Under the pieces are notes generated by a model. It saw only the letters and a list, made by a program, of their open reading frames with translations. It searched no databases and had not been told where the DNA came from. Made by a program: the position numbers and the translations under genes. From the NCBI RefSeq assembly GCF_000007925.1, contig NC_005042.1, positions 186,001-250,000 on the forward strand: a stretch of 64,000 nt of DNA, read 5' to 3'. This document shows, one piece after another, positions 9,523 to 19,164 of the stretch. This stretch comes from Prochlorococcus marinus subsp. marinus str. CCMP1375. Lineage in GTDB: Bacteria; Cyanobacteriota; Cyanobacteriia; PCC-6307; Cyanobiaceae. The first letter of the stretch is position 1; every line of letters starts with the position of its first letter.

Positions 9523-10743
9523 CTTGATTACCCAGGACTTCCATTTATTTATTTCCCATTTTCCTAATATATTTGTAGAAAGAGCAGGGCAGTGATACCA
9601 AGCACTTGGTCTTTCTATGGAAGACCACTCTTTGACAATTTGCTTAAGACTTGCAAATGATTTTTTTAGATCATGATCGTTCTGGGAGTTTTTTAGTCTA
9701 ACTAATGCTATTAAGCGTTCTCCCCATTCTTCATCTTTAATAGTTGTCAGTAAAATTGCTTCAATAGCTATTTTTCTTTTAATTGCAGCATCTAGCAATC
9801 TAACTTGCAATTTTTCTGGAAAAATTATTTCCCCTCCAGAATTAATAGCTGTATCTTGTCTACCAATAATTTTGAGTTGCTGTACATGATTTTGAATTAA
9901 TAACTCTGCCACATCTCCTGATTCCCACCATCCTTCTTCATTAGCAATTGAACTTATAGTTCCATCTGCTTTTATACATTTAGCCAGTCTTTGTGTACGT
10001 ATTTGTAATGTATTCCCCGTCCCAAGCCGTAATTCTATGTCGTTTAATGGCTCTCCTGAAGAATTTTGACCCGTCAGGAAATCTTCTGGCGTTTGGATAG
10101 TTACCATAGCAGTTGTTTCTGTTGTTCCATAACAAGGTGCCAAACGAAGATTTAATGCTCTTGAGGCTTTTGCCAAGGCTTTTGAGATAGGAGCTCCTCC
10201 GACCCAAATAATTGAACATGATTGCAGCCAACGTACTCCAGCAGGACTTTTAATTAGTCGAGTTAGTTGAGTTGGTACTAATGATGTAATCCTTATAGCC
10301 TGATGATGACCCTTTAGAGAATTGCATTTTTCTTCTAATTGGCTTGGATTATGCATTGTTTTTGCTTCTATCCAGATGTGTTTAGCACCCCAACAACGAC
10401 TTCTCCACCATGGAAGAAGTCCGCTTACATGATGTAGTGGTAAGGCATTGAGAATTTGACAATCAACAGGGTTTAACCCTTGCCCTTTTAGCCACTGACT
10501 TGTTGCAATTGCGGATTGATTTAGATGGCTCACATGATGTAGACATTGTTGATAACTTCCCGTACTGCCACCTCCCCTAATAATTATGCCTGGTCCTGGG
10601 GGTAATTCGGAGCTTATAAACTGCTCTGATTGGTTTTTGGTTTTTAATATGACCCAAGAACCTTTTTCGAATTCATCGGCTACTCGATTAGCGCATTCTT
10701 CGTGATTATGATCATTACAAATTATTGAAAAAAGATTACTCAT
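9496..10743 (-). CDS. menE: o-Succinylbenzoate-CoA ligase
   Basis: MenE activates o-succinylbenzoate with ATP and CoA. At 415 residues it is a short member of the AMP-forming ligase superfamily. It has the APCYGTTETTAM motif, the GRQDTAINSGGE hinge and the C-terminal lysine loop NILGKWEINK. The P-loop normally reading (S/T)SG(S/T)TGxPK is here RGGGSTGSYQQ, lacking the Pro-Lys. I choose the ATG at 10743 because it overlaps the menC stop as ATGA; a longer frame to 10800 lies inside menC. Identity is supported chiefly by the men neighbours. Confidence 0.85.
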   Translation of the reverse strand: MSNLFSIICNDHNHEECANRVADEFEKGSWVILKTKNQSEQFISSELPPGPGIIIRGGGSTGSYQQCLHHVSHLNQSAIATSQWLKGQGLNPVDCQILNALPLHHVSGLLPWWRSRCWGAKHIWIEAKTMHNPSQLEEKCNSLKGHHQAIRITSLVPTQLTRLIKSPAGVRWLQSCSIIWVGGAPISKALAKASRALNLRLAPCYGTTETTAMVTIQTPEDFLTGQNSSGEPLNDIELRLGTGNTLQIRTQRLAKCIKADGTISSIANEEGWWESGDVAELLIQNHVQQLKIIGRQDTAINSGGEIIFPEKLQVRLLDAAIKRKIAIEAILLTTIKDEEWGERLIALVRLKNSQNDHDLKKSFASLKQIVKEWSSIERPSAWYHCPALSTNILGKWEINKWKSWVIKLNRTNTSM

Positions 10744-11711
10744 GCAGCCTCCCAGACCAGTTGAGGGTTCTGACAAAAAAGAGGACCTTTTGGGCACCAA
10801 CCTGGAGCTAGGCCAGGTTGGGTAGGAGTTAGGCCTCTGAGTTGCAATGCTGCAAAATGTTCAATCCAACGTTTTCCTATGCCGGTTTCAAAGGATGTAC
10901 TGATAGATATATAGCTATTTTTTTCCTTGAACTCTTTGAGCAAAATACGAGGATCTCCTTCTATTAATGGTCGACGTATTTGCCAACCTGTCCATGATTT
11001 GCGTAAAGATGGGTTATATATCAAAGATTCATCTAAGGCAATAGGGAGCATTTGAGCTAATTCATTCATGCCTTCAATATCATCAACAGCGAGTGGCTGT
11101 TCGAGCCATTCAATCCTTGCCTCATTTTGCAATGCTTGAGCCCATTCATGAGCTTGAATACGGTTTAAACCCCCATTTGCGTCAATCCTTAGACGTGTAT
11201 TCTCTGGGAGTAGAAACAGTATCTTTTTAAGTAGGTTTAGATCTGAGTCGCTTGATGTATTTCTGATTTTCCATTTAAAAGTTAATTCTTTTTGAGTTTC
11301 TTTATGTTTATCTAAAACTGACTGAAGAGTATTTAGCAGGATTGATTCTTCATTAGGCAACAACAATGCAGATGAAGTAACTGAAAGCCACTTGTTTTTG
11401 GAATCATTACCAATTAAGTAGTCTATCTCTGCTAAAGCGGCACCAATGGCAAAGGCAAGTGAACCTGGCCAATTAGGTATGCCTTCTTCTAATGTTTGAC
11501 GAGAAGGTGAATTCCCTAACTTCTCAAGTATCTTTCCACAGATATTTAGTTCACTTAGATTGAGCGGAGCAATTTCACCCCAACCTAACCTTCCAGTTTT
11601 ATTTTCTAGTTTTATAAGCCACCCTTCCTTTTTTTTTATAATTCCTTGAGATGTTCTAAGTGATCTCAAAAGATGAAATGAAAATGGCTTAAATCCTAGT
11701 TTTAAAGTCAT
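10740..11711 (-). CDS. menC: o-Succinylbenzoate synthase
   Basis: MenC is an enolase-superfamily dehydratase forming o-succinylbenzoate. In the 323-residue product I see the KxK-type segment FKWKIRN, the metal ligands in RIDANGG, EQPL and ALDES, and the C-terminal STSFETGIG typical of the group. It lies between menA and menE on the minus strand, with 8 bases to menA upstream and a 4-base ATGA overlap with menE, so the three form one transcription unit. Confidence 0.9.
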   Translation of the reverse strand: MTLKLGFKPFSFHLLRSLRTSQGIIKKKEGWLIKLENKTGRLGWGEIAPLNLSELNICGKILEKLGNSPSRQTLEEGIPNWPGSLAFAIGAALAEIDYLIGNDSKNKWLSVTSSALLLPNEESILLNTLQSVLDKHKETQKELTFKWKIRNTSSDSDLNLLKKILFLLPENTRLRIDANGGLNRIQAHEWAQALQNEARIEWLEQPLAVDDIEGMNELAQMLPIALDESLIYNPSLRKSWTGWQIRRPLIEGDPRILLKEFKEKNSYISISTSFETGIGKRWIEHFAALQLRGLTPTQPGLAPGWCPKGPLFCQNPQLVWEAA

Positions 11712-11719
11712 AGCTATAT

Positions 11720-12685
11720 TTAGTGTTGCAATTCGATTCCCAAGAAAGGAGCGAGAGCTAAACCAATGCTTAAACCAATGCCATTGAGAGCTTGAAAACG
11801 TAAAGCTAAAAATTTACTTTCGCTAATCAACTTAGGATGGTTGTGATGATCTGTAAGCAAACGAATTAATTTAATGGCAGGAGGTATCCCAATGCCTCCA
11901 AGCAATGCTGTGACTGGCCATTGGCCATACACAATAGGTATCCATTCCAAGCCAAGGCATAGCAAGATAAACCAAGGAACAATGGCAGCAGCTCGCCCAG
12001 TTCCAAGTCGAACTAACAATGTTTTTTTTCCGTGGGCAGCATCTTCGGAAACTTGATGAAAATTTGCGCAGAACAGTACTAATGTTGTCGCTACAGCAGG
12101 ACCTGCTCCCAGTGATATTGCTGCTTTCCAAGGAATTGGATTGGTATGATTTACGTTAGTGGATAGTACTAATAGAGATGCTGCTGTCGCTAAGGGGCCA
12201 AAGGCAAGCCAGCACAAAGGCTCTCCTAATCCTTGATATCCAAGTCTAAAAGGAGGTCCTTGATACAAATATCCCAAAGCACAGCTCCCTATGACTAAGA
12301 AAAAAACAGCTTGGTGACTTCTACTAGCAAGAATTAGGATTAATATAAGTCCTAAAAACAATATGAAATAAGCAAGGTTGCGAATTAAGCGCCTTCGTCC
12401 AGTTAACACAACTATTGAGTGAAGTTTAAATTCATCAACTCCAGTTGTTGAATCAAAAAGGTCATTCGTGAGGTTTTCCCAAATTAAAAGCAAAATTGAA
12501 GCGATAAGAAAACCAACTAGTTGATCTAAACGAATGATTTCACCAGCGCCTTGCTTCCATCCTGCTGCCAAAATCACTGGCATAATTGCGACTGAATATA
12601 AAGGCCATTTAATTGCCTTTTTCCATAATTTTTTTCTTGGAATGCTGGAAGAATGAAGTGATGCAACAGCATTTTTGTCTTTCAT
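11720..12685 (-). CDS. menA: 1,4-dihydroxy-2-naphthoate phytyltransferase
   Basis: MenA prenylates DHNA in the membrane during phylloquinone (vitamin K1) formation for photosystem I. The 321-residue protein has about eight hydrophobic segments and both aspartate-rich UbiA motifs: NDLFDSTTGVD in the first half and NFHQVSEDAAHGKKT in the second. The phytyl specificity is inferred from the cyanobacterial context. It is divergent from the isochorismate synthase gene across 79 bases. Confidence 0.92.
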   Translation of the reverse strand: MKDKNAVASLHSSSIPRKKLWKKAIKWPLYSVAIMPVILAAGWKQGAGEIIRLDQLVGFLIASILLLIWENLTNDLFDSTTGVDEFKLHSIVVLTGRRRLIRNLAYFILFLGLILILILASRSHQAVFFLVIGSCALGYLYQGPPFRLGYQGLGEPLCWLAFGPLATAASLLVLSTNVNHTNPIPWKAAISLGAGPAVATTLVLFCANFHQVSEDAAHGKKTLLVRLGTGRAAAIVPWFILLCLGLEWIPIVYGQWPVTALLGGIGIPPAIKLIRLLTDHHNHPKLISESKFLALRFQALNGIGLSIGLALAPFLGIELQH

Positions 12686-12764
12686 AGGTTTTTGGTCTCC
12701 CCCTCCTAGTCTGAGTTACGGTTTATACATATGTTTAGTCTCCTTGATCATTGCCTAATTGTGT

Positions 12765-14186
12765 ATGAAGGCCAATCTCACTTTCAGTGAAATCCTCCAA
12801 GCTTCTTTAAGGGGCTGGAATTCAAGGCGAGCTGATGAGTGTGTGTTAAGCCTTGCGTTGCCAATAGATACTATTGACCCGCTTAAGCAATTGAGTGTAA
12901 TTGCAGATCAGCAAGAATTTAGCTTCTTATGGGATCAATCTCCAGGCCTTTCAATAGCTGCTGCTGGAAGATGTCAAAATCTCGAATTAATTGGACAAAG
13001 GCGATTTGAATTAGCCCAAAGGTTTAGTGATGAGACTCTGGGAAGAATCGTTGATATATCAGTTTCTGCTCCAAAACAAGCTAAACCAAGAATTTTGTTT
13101 GCATTTACTTTCTTTGAACAGATATCTGATGAAAAACGATTTGTTAAGACAACACCTGCTGTACAAGCAGTTCTCCCTCGCTGGCAGCTAAGTCGTCAAG
13201 CAGGTGTTAGCTGGTTACGCTTTAACTCGGTAGTTGCTCATGAGGCTGATGTTCGTAGATTTGTGGAAGAGTGTTGGTTGATGCGGGAAAATGTCAACAA
13301 ACCTTTATTAACAGAACTTTCTTCAAAAACGAATATAGGTTTTGCGAAATCTCCATCTCAAGAATGGCAAAATAGCTATCGTTTAACTCTGGAAAAAGGT
13401 ATTGAATTAGTCAATACTGGAGAGTTGCAAAAATTGGTTCTTGCTGTTAGGCAATCATTTTTACTTAGTGAACCTTTAGATCCTCTCGGAATGCTTGAGA
13501 GTTTGAGAAGATATCAAAGAGGTAGTTGCCGTTTCCTTTGGAAGCGTTCTGAGGATGAATCTTTCTTTGGGGCATCACCAGAACGCTTGCTAAGCATTAA
13601 TAAAGAGAATTTGCAGACTGATGCGCTTGCAGGCACTGCAGGAGCAGATGAAAATGGATTGGATTTGCTTAAGTCTGAAAAGAATTTGAGAGAGCATGAA
13701 TTAGTTGTTTCTTCGATTCAAAATCAATTGATAAATAAAGGGTTAGATCCTAGTCGGATTAGATCTCCTCGATTAGCTAGGCACGGTCATTTGATTCATT
13801 TGCATACACCAATTAAATCTTCTTGTAAAGGTTTTTCTCCTCTCCAGTTAGTCGAAATATTGCATCCAACCCCAGCGGTGGCTGGCTTACCAAGAAATAA
13901 ATCAATCCAATGGCTGCGTACTCTTGAACCTTTTGATAGAGAAGGTTATGCAGCACCTATTGGATGGGTTGATTCTTCTGGAGATGCCGAATTTAGAGTT
14001 GCTATTAGATGTGCGTATACGAGGGGTAATAATTTGCATTTGATGGCTGGTGCAGGCCTAGTAAAAGGGTCAACTATAGAGGGAGAGTTACAAGAAGTAG
14101 GTTTGAAATTTGCCGTCCTTGCCAATCAGTTGGATTTGAATTTTGAATCTCAAGAGAAATTTGCCAGAAGACGTTCGATTACTTGA
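12765..14186 (+). CDS. menF: Isochorismate synthase
   Basis: The protein belongs to the chorismate-binding family (MenF/EntC/TrpE fold), with the C-terminal catalytic half containing [41 protein letters not shown] and the final GAGLVKGST. TrpE- or PabB-specific features are not apparent, and the divergent menA neighbour supports isochorismate synthase in phylloquinone synthesis. The ATG at 12765 is preferred to the TTG at 12759; product 473 residues. Its 3' end overlaps the convergent gshB by 37 bases. menD and menB are not in this window. Confidence 0.88.
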
Positions 14187-15076
14187 TCAGCAAGGGGAAT
14201 ATTCATTAATTTTTCTACTTCTCGTACCCCTGTTGGACTAGTTACATTAATTTCGCTCAACATCCCACCAATGACATCAATCCCAACAAAAAAAAGACCT
14301 TCACTTTTGAGAGAAGGACCTAGCTCTTCACAGATTTCTTTTTCTCGCTTAGAGAGATTAGTTGCTTCAGCTTGACCTCCTAAAGCAAGATTGCTTCTGA
14401 AATCACCACATTTTGGTAGGCGATTGATAGCACCTAATGGTTCACCATTTACTAATAAAATGCGCTTGTCTCCTTCAATTACTTTTGGTAAAAACTTTTG
14501 CATCATTACAGGCATTTGTTCTTGTGATGTGACAAGTTCCAGTAATGCATCTAGTCCTAGGGCAGCATCAGCCACTCTAATAACACCTTGACCACCTTTA
14601 CCCCCTAGCGGTTTTAAAACCACTTCTCCTTGTTCTTTTGCAAACTCTTTTAATTCATTAACTCTGCTAGCAACAAGGGTAGGAGCCATTAATTTGCTAA
14701 ACCTTAGTGCGCCAAGCTTTTCATTCCAGGCTCTTAGAGATGCTGGTTTATTCAGAACAAGTACTCCAGCACGTTCTGCTACTTCTAGTAAATGTGTGGC
14801 ATATAAAAAAGCTTCGTCCACTGGTGGATCTTTGCGCATCCAGATGCAATGAAATTCATTTAGAGAAAGATTTTGCGCTTCCCCAAGACTTTTCCATGGT
14901 TCAGGAACAATAGTTTTGGCTACCACTCTAGCTTTTGCACCTTTTGCTTGAAGATCTGCAGGAGTGCATACCCAAATGTCAAGAGAGGCTCTATGAGCTG
15001 CTTGCATTAATGCTGCTGATGAATCTTTTGCAGGATTAATAAGCTCAATCGGGTCAAGGATAAATAATTGTTTCAT
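14150..15076 (-). CDS. gshB: Glutathione synthetase
   Basis: GshB, an ATP-grasp ligase, joins gamma-glutamylcysteine and glycine. The 308-residue protein has the bacterial-type N-terminus [20 protein letters not shown], the glycine-rich ATP loop [11 protein letters not shown], and [19 protein letters not shown] near the C-terminus. The ATG at 15076 lies 5 bases after the grxC stop, so grxC-gshB form a glutathione-redox operon. Confidence 0.96.
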
Positions 15077-15081
15077 GTTAT

Positions 15082-15345
15082 TTATTTGTTTTGATTAATC
15101 AGATTATCTAATTGATTACTTTCTTCAAGTGCATAAAGCTCATCACAACCTCCCACACTTTGATTGTTGATAAAAATTTGAGGAACGGTTGTCTTTCCCT
15201 TTGCTCTGATTGACATCTTTTCACGCTCTGCTTGGTTCCCATCTATTGGATATTCGTCATAATCAATTTTCTTGAGATCTAGAAGTGCTTTTGCACGGAT
15301 ACAAAAAGGGCAGTATTGCCAAGTGTAGATCTCAACTTTTGCCAT
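15082..15345 (-). CDS. grxC: Glutaredoxin 3
   Basis: This 87-residue thioredoxin-fold protein has the dithiol active site YCPFC (about 11-15), the cis-proline loop TTVPQIF and the GGCDEL glutathione-binding segment, matching GrxC. It reduces disulfides and glutathione mixed disulfides. It leads the grxC-gshB pair and is divergent from prfB. Confidence 0.96.
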
Positions 15346-15423
15346 GAGCTTTAGTGTGTTTGATGAATATCTTAAGGATGCTTGGTATGCTGAATATTTT
15401 CCAGTTGTTTTTAGTTTCTGATT

Positions 15424-16552
15424 GTGCAGGATCTTACAGAATTTAAAAGAAGTCTTTCTTTGTTGAGTGATCGCCTGAGCAATGCTCAGGACTGTCTTTG
15501 ACGTACCGGTTTTAAATGCGCTTCAAGTTGATCTTGAACAAATAGCTGCTCAACCTGACTTTTGGAATGACCAGCAAAAGGCAAGAAAACAAATGCGTCA
15601 ACTTGATGAAGTGAAAGATCAATTAACGAAATTAGCTAATTGGAATGCTGCAATTGAAGATGCGAAAGTTTCTTTAGAGCTATATGAATTGGAACCTGAC
15701 AATGAAATGATAGAAGAAGCTCAAATTGGACTTTGTCAGTTAAAAACAGAGCTTGATCTGTGGGAACTCGAAAGATTGTTAAGTGGACCTTATGATAAAG
15801 AAGGAGCAGTTTTAGCAATAAACGCTGGAGCTGGCGGGACAGATGCGCAAGATTGGGCCCAAATGCTACTAAGAATGTATATGCGATGGGCTGAATCTCA
15901 TGGAATGAAAGTCATACTCAGTGAACTTTCAGAAGGAGAAGAGGCAGGTATCAAAAGTGCGACAATTGAAATTGAAGGACGATATGCTTATGGGTATTTG
16001 CAAAATGAGAAAGGTACACATCGTTTAGTTAGAATTTCTCCTTTCAATGCCAATGGTAAACGCCAGACAAGTTTTGCAGGCATTGAGGTTATGCCTCAGC
16101 TTGAAGAGGATGTTCATCTTGAGATACCAGAGAAAGATTTAGAAGTAACTACAAGTCGGTCTGGAGGAGCTGGTGGTCAAAATGTTAACAAGGTAGAAAC
16201 TGCAGTTCGTATTCTTCATATTCCAACAGGACTTGCTGTGCGTTGTACTCAAGAGCGCTCTCAACTTCAGAATAAAGAGAAAGCAATGGCATTACTTAAA
16301 GCTAAATTGATGATTATTGCCCAAGAGCAGCGAGCAGCAGAAATTGCTGATATTCGTGGTGACATAGTCGAAGCTGCCTGGGGAAACCAAATCCGCAATT
16401 ATGTATTTCATCCTTATCAGATGGTCAAAGACCTTAGATCAGGTACAGAATCTAATGATGTCGAAAGTGTAATGAATGGAGATTTGGATTTATTTATTCA
16501 ATCTCTTTTGTTGCAAGGTCTAGAAAATCAAGATAATGAAAGAGATAGTTGA
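15424..16552 (+). CDS. prfB: Peptide chain release factor 2, with programmed +1 frameshift
   Basis: RF2 terminates translation at UGA and UAA. The long frame from 15482 to 16552 encodes the conserved body, with SPF in [11 protein letters not shown] and the GGQ loop [11 protein letters not shown]. The true N-terminus lies in another frame: GTG at 15424 opens 25 codons (beginning VQDLTEF) ending CTT at 15496-15498, then an in-frame TGA at 15499-15501 followed by C. Slipping +1 at CTT-TGA-C enters the long frame at GAC 15500, giving about 375 residues, the normal RF2 size. This is the classical autoregulatory site, even at codon 26. An AGGAC stretch lies just upstream of the shift. GTG is inferred because a TAG at 15412-15414 closes the frame above it. 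Confidence 0.93.
15488..15502 (+). promoter_or_regulatory. RF2 programmed frameshift site
   Basis: The sequence AGGACTGTCTTTGAC contains a Shine-Dalgarno-like AGGA (15488-15491) five bases before the slippery CTT (15496-15498), the in-frame UGA (15499-15501) and the following C. This is the arrangement known from the prfB genes of many bacteria, where poor termination by scarce RF2 favours the +1 shift. Confidence 0.88.
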
Positions 16553-16557
16553 ATTTT

Positions 16558-16749
16558 ATGACACAAGAACCTACTCCTAAAGTTACTTCACAAAAAAGGA
16601 CTCCGCCTTCAAGCTTTATTAAATTAGCAATGAGAAATATGGTCAGAAAAGGCAGTCAAAGTATTCTTCATTTTGGATTAACTGCTATTGGACTCCTGAT
16701 ATTCATTATTTTGATTGCAGTCCTAGGTAGACCAGTAGTACCTCATTAA
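16558..16749 (+). CDS. Small membrane protein, DUF3285 family
   Basis: The 63-residue protein has a polar, Thr/Lys/Pro-rich N-terminus and a single hydrophobic helix near the C-terminus (LTAIGLLIFIILIAVLG), followed by a short tail. It resembles the small DUF3285 proteins found next to prfB in cyanobacteria; no function is known to me. I use the ATG at 16558 rather than a TTG at 16549 that overlaps the prfB stop. Its TAA overlaps the ATG of ybeY (TAATG), so translation is coupled. Confidence 0.8.
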   Translation: MTQEPTPKVTSQKRTPPSSFIKLAMRNMVRKGSQSILHFGLTAIGLLIFIILIAVLGRPVVPH

Positions 16750-17336
16750 TGCAGAACTTAAATGATTCTTCAATCTCAGTAGATCTAACGATTGACCTTT
16801 CGTTAAGTGGATTTACTTTTGATTTAATGAAAGATAGTATTGACTCTAAAATGATAGATCTGATAATGGATTGTGATACTTGGCGTAACTCTATTGTAAG
16901 TTGGTTTGACTGTATACTTATGCAGCCAAATTTGACATGCCCTCAGATAGTAAGAAAGAATAGATTTTTTAGTATGGGTTTATTATTTACTAATGATTTG
17001 TCTATTAGGCAAATGAACAAGGAGTGGAGAAAAAAGGATGAATCAACTGATGTCCTTTCGTTTCCAGCAATAGATGAACATATTGTTCTTCCTCCAAACC
17101 AATTTTTAGAGTTAGGGGACATTATTGTGTCAGTGGAAACTGCCTTTAAACAAGCAAAAATTCACAACCATTCTCTGATGCACGAATTAAGATGGTTGGT
17201 GAGTCATGGTTTTCTGCATTTATTAGGCTGGGACCATCCTTCTTCAGCAAGTCTGAATGAAATGTTGAGCTTTCAAGAACTGCTTCTAAAAACACCTAAC
17301 GGTTCTCCTTTGAGAAATTCTATGCGTGATTATTGA
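16749..17336 (+). CDS. ybeY: Endoribonuclease YbeY (rRNA maturation factor)
   Basis: YbeY is a zinc-dependent RNase needed for 16S rRNA 3'-end maturation and ribosome quality control. The metal motif HGFLHLLGWDH is present near residue 155, preceded by LNKEWRKKDESTDVLSFP-type sequence (here MNKEWRKKDESTDVLSFP). At 195 residues it carries a roughly 50-residue N-terminal extension relative to short bacterial forms. It overlaps the DUF3285 gene by one base and dgkA by one base. Confidence 0.94.
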   Translation: MQNLNDSSISVDLTIDLSLSGFTFDLMKDSIDSKMIDLIMDCDTWRNSIVSWFDCILMQPNLTCPQIVRKNRFFSMGLLFTNDLSIRQMNKEWRKKDESTDVLSFPAIDEHIVLPPNQFLELGDIIVSVETAFKQAKIHNHSLMHELRWLVSHGFLHLLGWDHPSSASLNEMLSFQELLLKTPNGSPLRNSMRDY

Positions 17337-17797
17337 TGATTATTCCTAATACTGAGAATTCAAATACAGAGAAAATAGCTGATTTTTCTGCTCATATAAA
17401 TAAGCCTTTTAGGAGGGGTTCTTGGAAGATTGCAAAAGACTTACCTTCTAGTTTTAAATATGCTTCTCAGGGTCTTGGTTATGCATTTCTCAGTCAAAGA
17501 AATTTCCGTATCCATGTTTTTATAGGTTTTTCAATTAGCGCACTTGGAGTTTGGTTGAATTTACCATTTACTGATCTTGCAATACTAGTACTTACTATTT
17601 GCGCTGTTCTTGTTCTTGAATTACTTAATACCTCCATCGAAGCTGTTGTTGACCTTGCAATAGGGAGGCGTTTTCATCCTCTTGCTCGTATAGCTAAGGA
17701 TTGTGCTGCAGCTTCGGTCTTAGTTTGTTCAATTAGTGCTTTTGTAATTGCTTTGCTTCTACTCTTGCCTTCAATCTTACTCAAATTAGGACTTTAA
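17336..17797 (+). CDS. dgkA: Diacylglycerol kinase (prokaryotic DgkA type)
   Basis: DgkA is a small trimeric membrane kinase that phosphorylates diacylglycerol or undecaprenol. The 153-residue protein has a cytosolic N-terminus of about 45 residues and three hydrophobic helices, with the family signature LELLNTSIEAVVDL and an FRIHVFIG amphipathic segment. The ATG at 17336 overlaps the ybeY stop (TGATG); an in-frame TTG three bases upstream is less likely. Gram-positive members act on undecaprenol, so the lipid substrate here is open. Confidence 0.92.
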   Translation: MIIPNTENSNTEKIADFSAHINKPFRRGSWKIAKDLPSSFKYASQGLGYAFLSQRNFRIHVFIGFSISALGVWLNLPFTDLAILVLTICAVLVLELLNTSIEAVVDLAIGRRFHPLARIAKDCAAASVLVCSISAFVIALLLLLPSILLKLGL

Positions 17798-17809
17798 AAA
17801 TTTACGTAT

Positions 17810-18412
17810 ATGCTTTTAGTTATTGACAATTACGATAGTTTTACTTTTAACCTTGTGCAGTATTTTGGTGAATTGGCGTCAAAGCACTCAATTGCAAAAA
17901 ATATTTTAGTCGAGCGCAATGATGCGATTTCTATATCTCAAATTAAGGATTTAGATCCACAAGCGATTGTTCTTTCTCCAGGGCCCGGCAATCCAGATCA
18001 ATCAGGTGTTTGCTTGGAAGTCCTATCTGAATTTGCTGGTATTAAGCCTATTTTAGGGGTTTGTTTAGGTCATCAAGCTATTGCTCAAACTTTTGGTGGC
18101 AAAATAGTTAGAGCGAAAGAGCTCATGCATGGGAAAACATCCAAAGTATTTCATACTGGGGATCACTTGTTTGCAGGCATCCCAGTACCTCTTGTAGCCA
18201 CTAGGTATCACAGCCTTATTGCTGATAGAGAATCCCTCCCGCAATGCCTTGAGATTACGGCGTGGCTAAAAGATGGCACAATTATGGGGCTTCGTCATAA
18301 ACAATTCTCACATTTATATGGAGTTCAGTTCCATCCCGAAAGCGTCCTTACTGAAGCTGGACATCATTTGCTGAGTAATTTCTTAGGCTTGGCAGAATCT
18401 TCAAAAAACTGA
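17810..18412 (+). CDS. Anthranilate/aminodeoxychorismate synthase glutaminase subunit
   Basis: This class I glutamine amidotransferase of 200 residues has IDNYDSFTFNLVQY, LSPGPGNP, the nucleophile loop GVCLGHQAI and the His-Glu pair in VQFHPES. It supplies ammonia to TrpE, PabB or both; sequence by eye does not separate TrpG from PabA, and many bacteria use one amphibolic subunit. No trpE or pabB is adjacent. It follows dgkA by 12 bases. Confidence 0.93.
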   Translation: MLLVIDNYDSFTFNLVQYFGELASKHSIAKNILVERNDAISISQIKDLDPQAIVLSPGPGNPDQSGVCLEVLSEFAGIKPILGVCLGHQAIAQTFGGKIVRAKELMHGKTSKVFHTGDHLFAGIPVPLVATRYHSLIADRESLPQCLEITAWLKDGTIMGLRHKQFSHLYGVQFHPESVLTEAGHHLLSNFLGLAESSKN

Positions 18413-18426
18413 TCCTTCCCTTATTT

Positions 18427-19164
18427 ATGACCCTTAATTTGTTTTCTCTTCAATCGATTCTTCAGAAAGGAATTCTATCTTTTGCAGTTCTGATTTCTTT
18501 TATATCGCCTACTATTGCGGAGGCTTTGGAGATTACAAGTTTTGGACATAGTGCATTATTAATTAAAGGAGGAGGTCATGCAGTGTTATTGAATCCCTTT
18601 AAAGCAGTTGGTTGTGCTGCAGGTTTAATTGAACCAAATGTAAATCCAGATATTATTCTTGCTAGTTCTGAGTTAGTTGATGAGGGCTCTTGGAATAAAC
18701 AAGGTGTCTTTTTTGTGAAACCAGGCTCATATAGGATTAATGGTTTGAGATTAGAAGGTTTTTCAGCTTCACATGATCGGGTGGGAGGTAGACGGTTGGG
18801 ATATGGAACATTCTGGCAATGGATGCAAGGTGGCTTGAATTTTGTTCATTTAGGTGGGATAGCTGGTCCTCTGAATGACCAAGATAAGCTTTTTTTGGGT
18901 AGACCTGATGTTTTGGTTATTGGTGTTGGTGGTGGTTCAAAGGTTTATAACGGCAAGGAGGCTGCTCAATTAGTTAATGAATTAAACCCCAAAATTGTTA
19001 TTCCTGTTCAATATGTAAGAGGTACGGCTCCTAATAGTTGTGATCAAACTGGAATTCAGCCGTTTTTAGATGCAACACAAGGTATTGAAAGTAGACAAGT
19101 TGGTAGTACATATACTATCCCTAATACCCTTCCAGAGACGACTACAATTAATTTAATGCCTTGA
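18427..19164 (+). CDS. Exported metallo-beta-lactamase-fold protein with eroded metal site
   Basis: The 245-residue protein begins with a likely signal peptide (hydrophobic about 14-31, cleavage near TIAEA). The rest follows the UPF0173/UlaG-like fold: SFGHSALLIKGG near residue 38, a later SASHD, VHLGG and an NPKIVIPVQY segment near 188. The THGHxDH motif expected after the third strand reads ASSELVDEG, and the usual His of the PxHY segment is Gln. So a hydrolytic zinc site looks lost. The 3' end overlaps convergent hisC by 17 bases. Confidence 0.7.
   Translation: MTLNLFSLQSILQKGILSFAVLISFISPTIAEALEITSFGHSALLIKGGGHAVLLNPFKAVGCAAGLIEPNVNPDIILASSELVDEGSWNKQGVFFVKPGSYRINGLRLEGFSASHDRVGGRRLGYGTFWQWMQGGLNFVHLGGIAGPLNDQDKLFLGRPDVLVIGVGGGSKVYNGKEAAQLVNELNPKIVIPVQYVRGTAPNSCDQTGIQPFLDATQGIESRQVGSTYTIPNTLPETTTINLMP

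Noticed and set aside
10744-10800. N-terminal extension of menE
   Set aside because: It lies wholly inside menC, while the ATG at 10743 forms a standard ATGA overlap.
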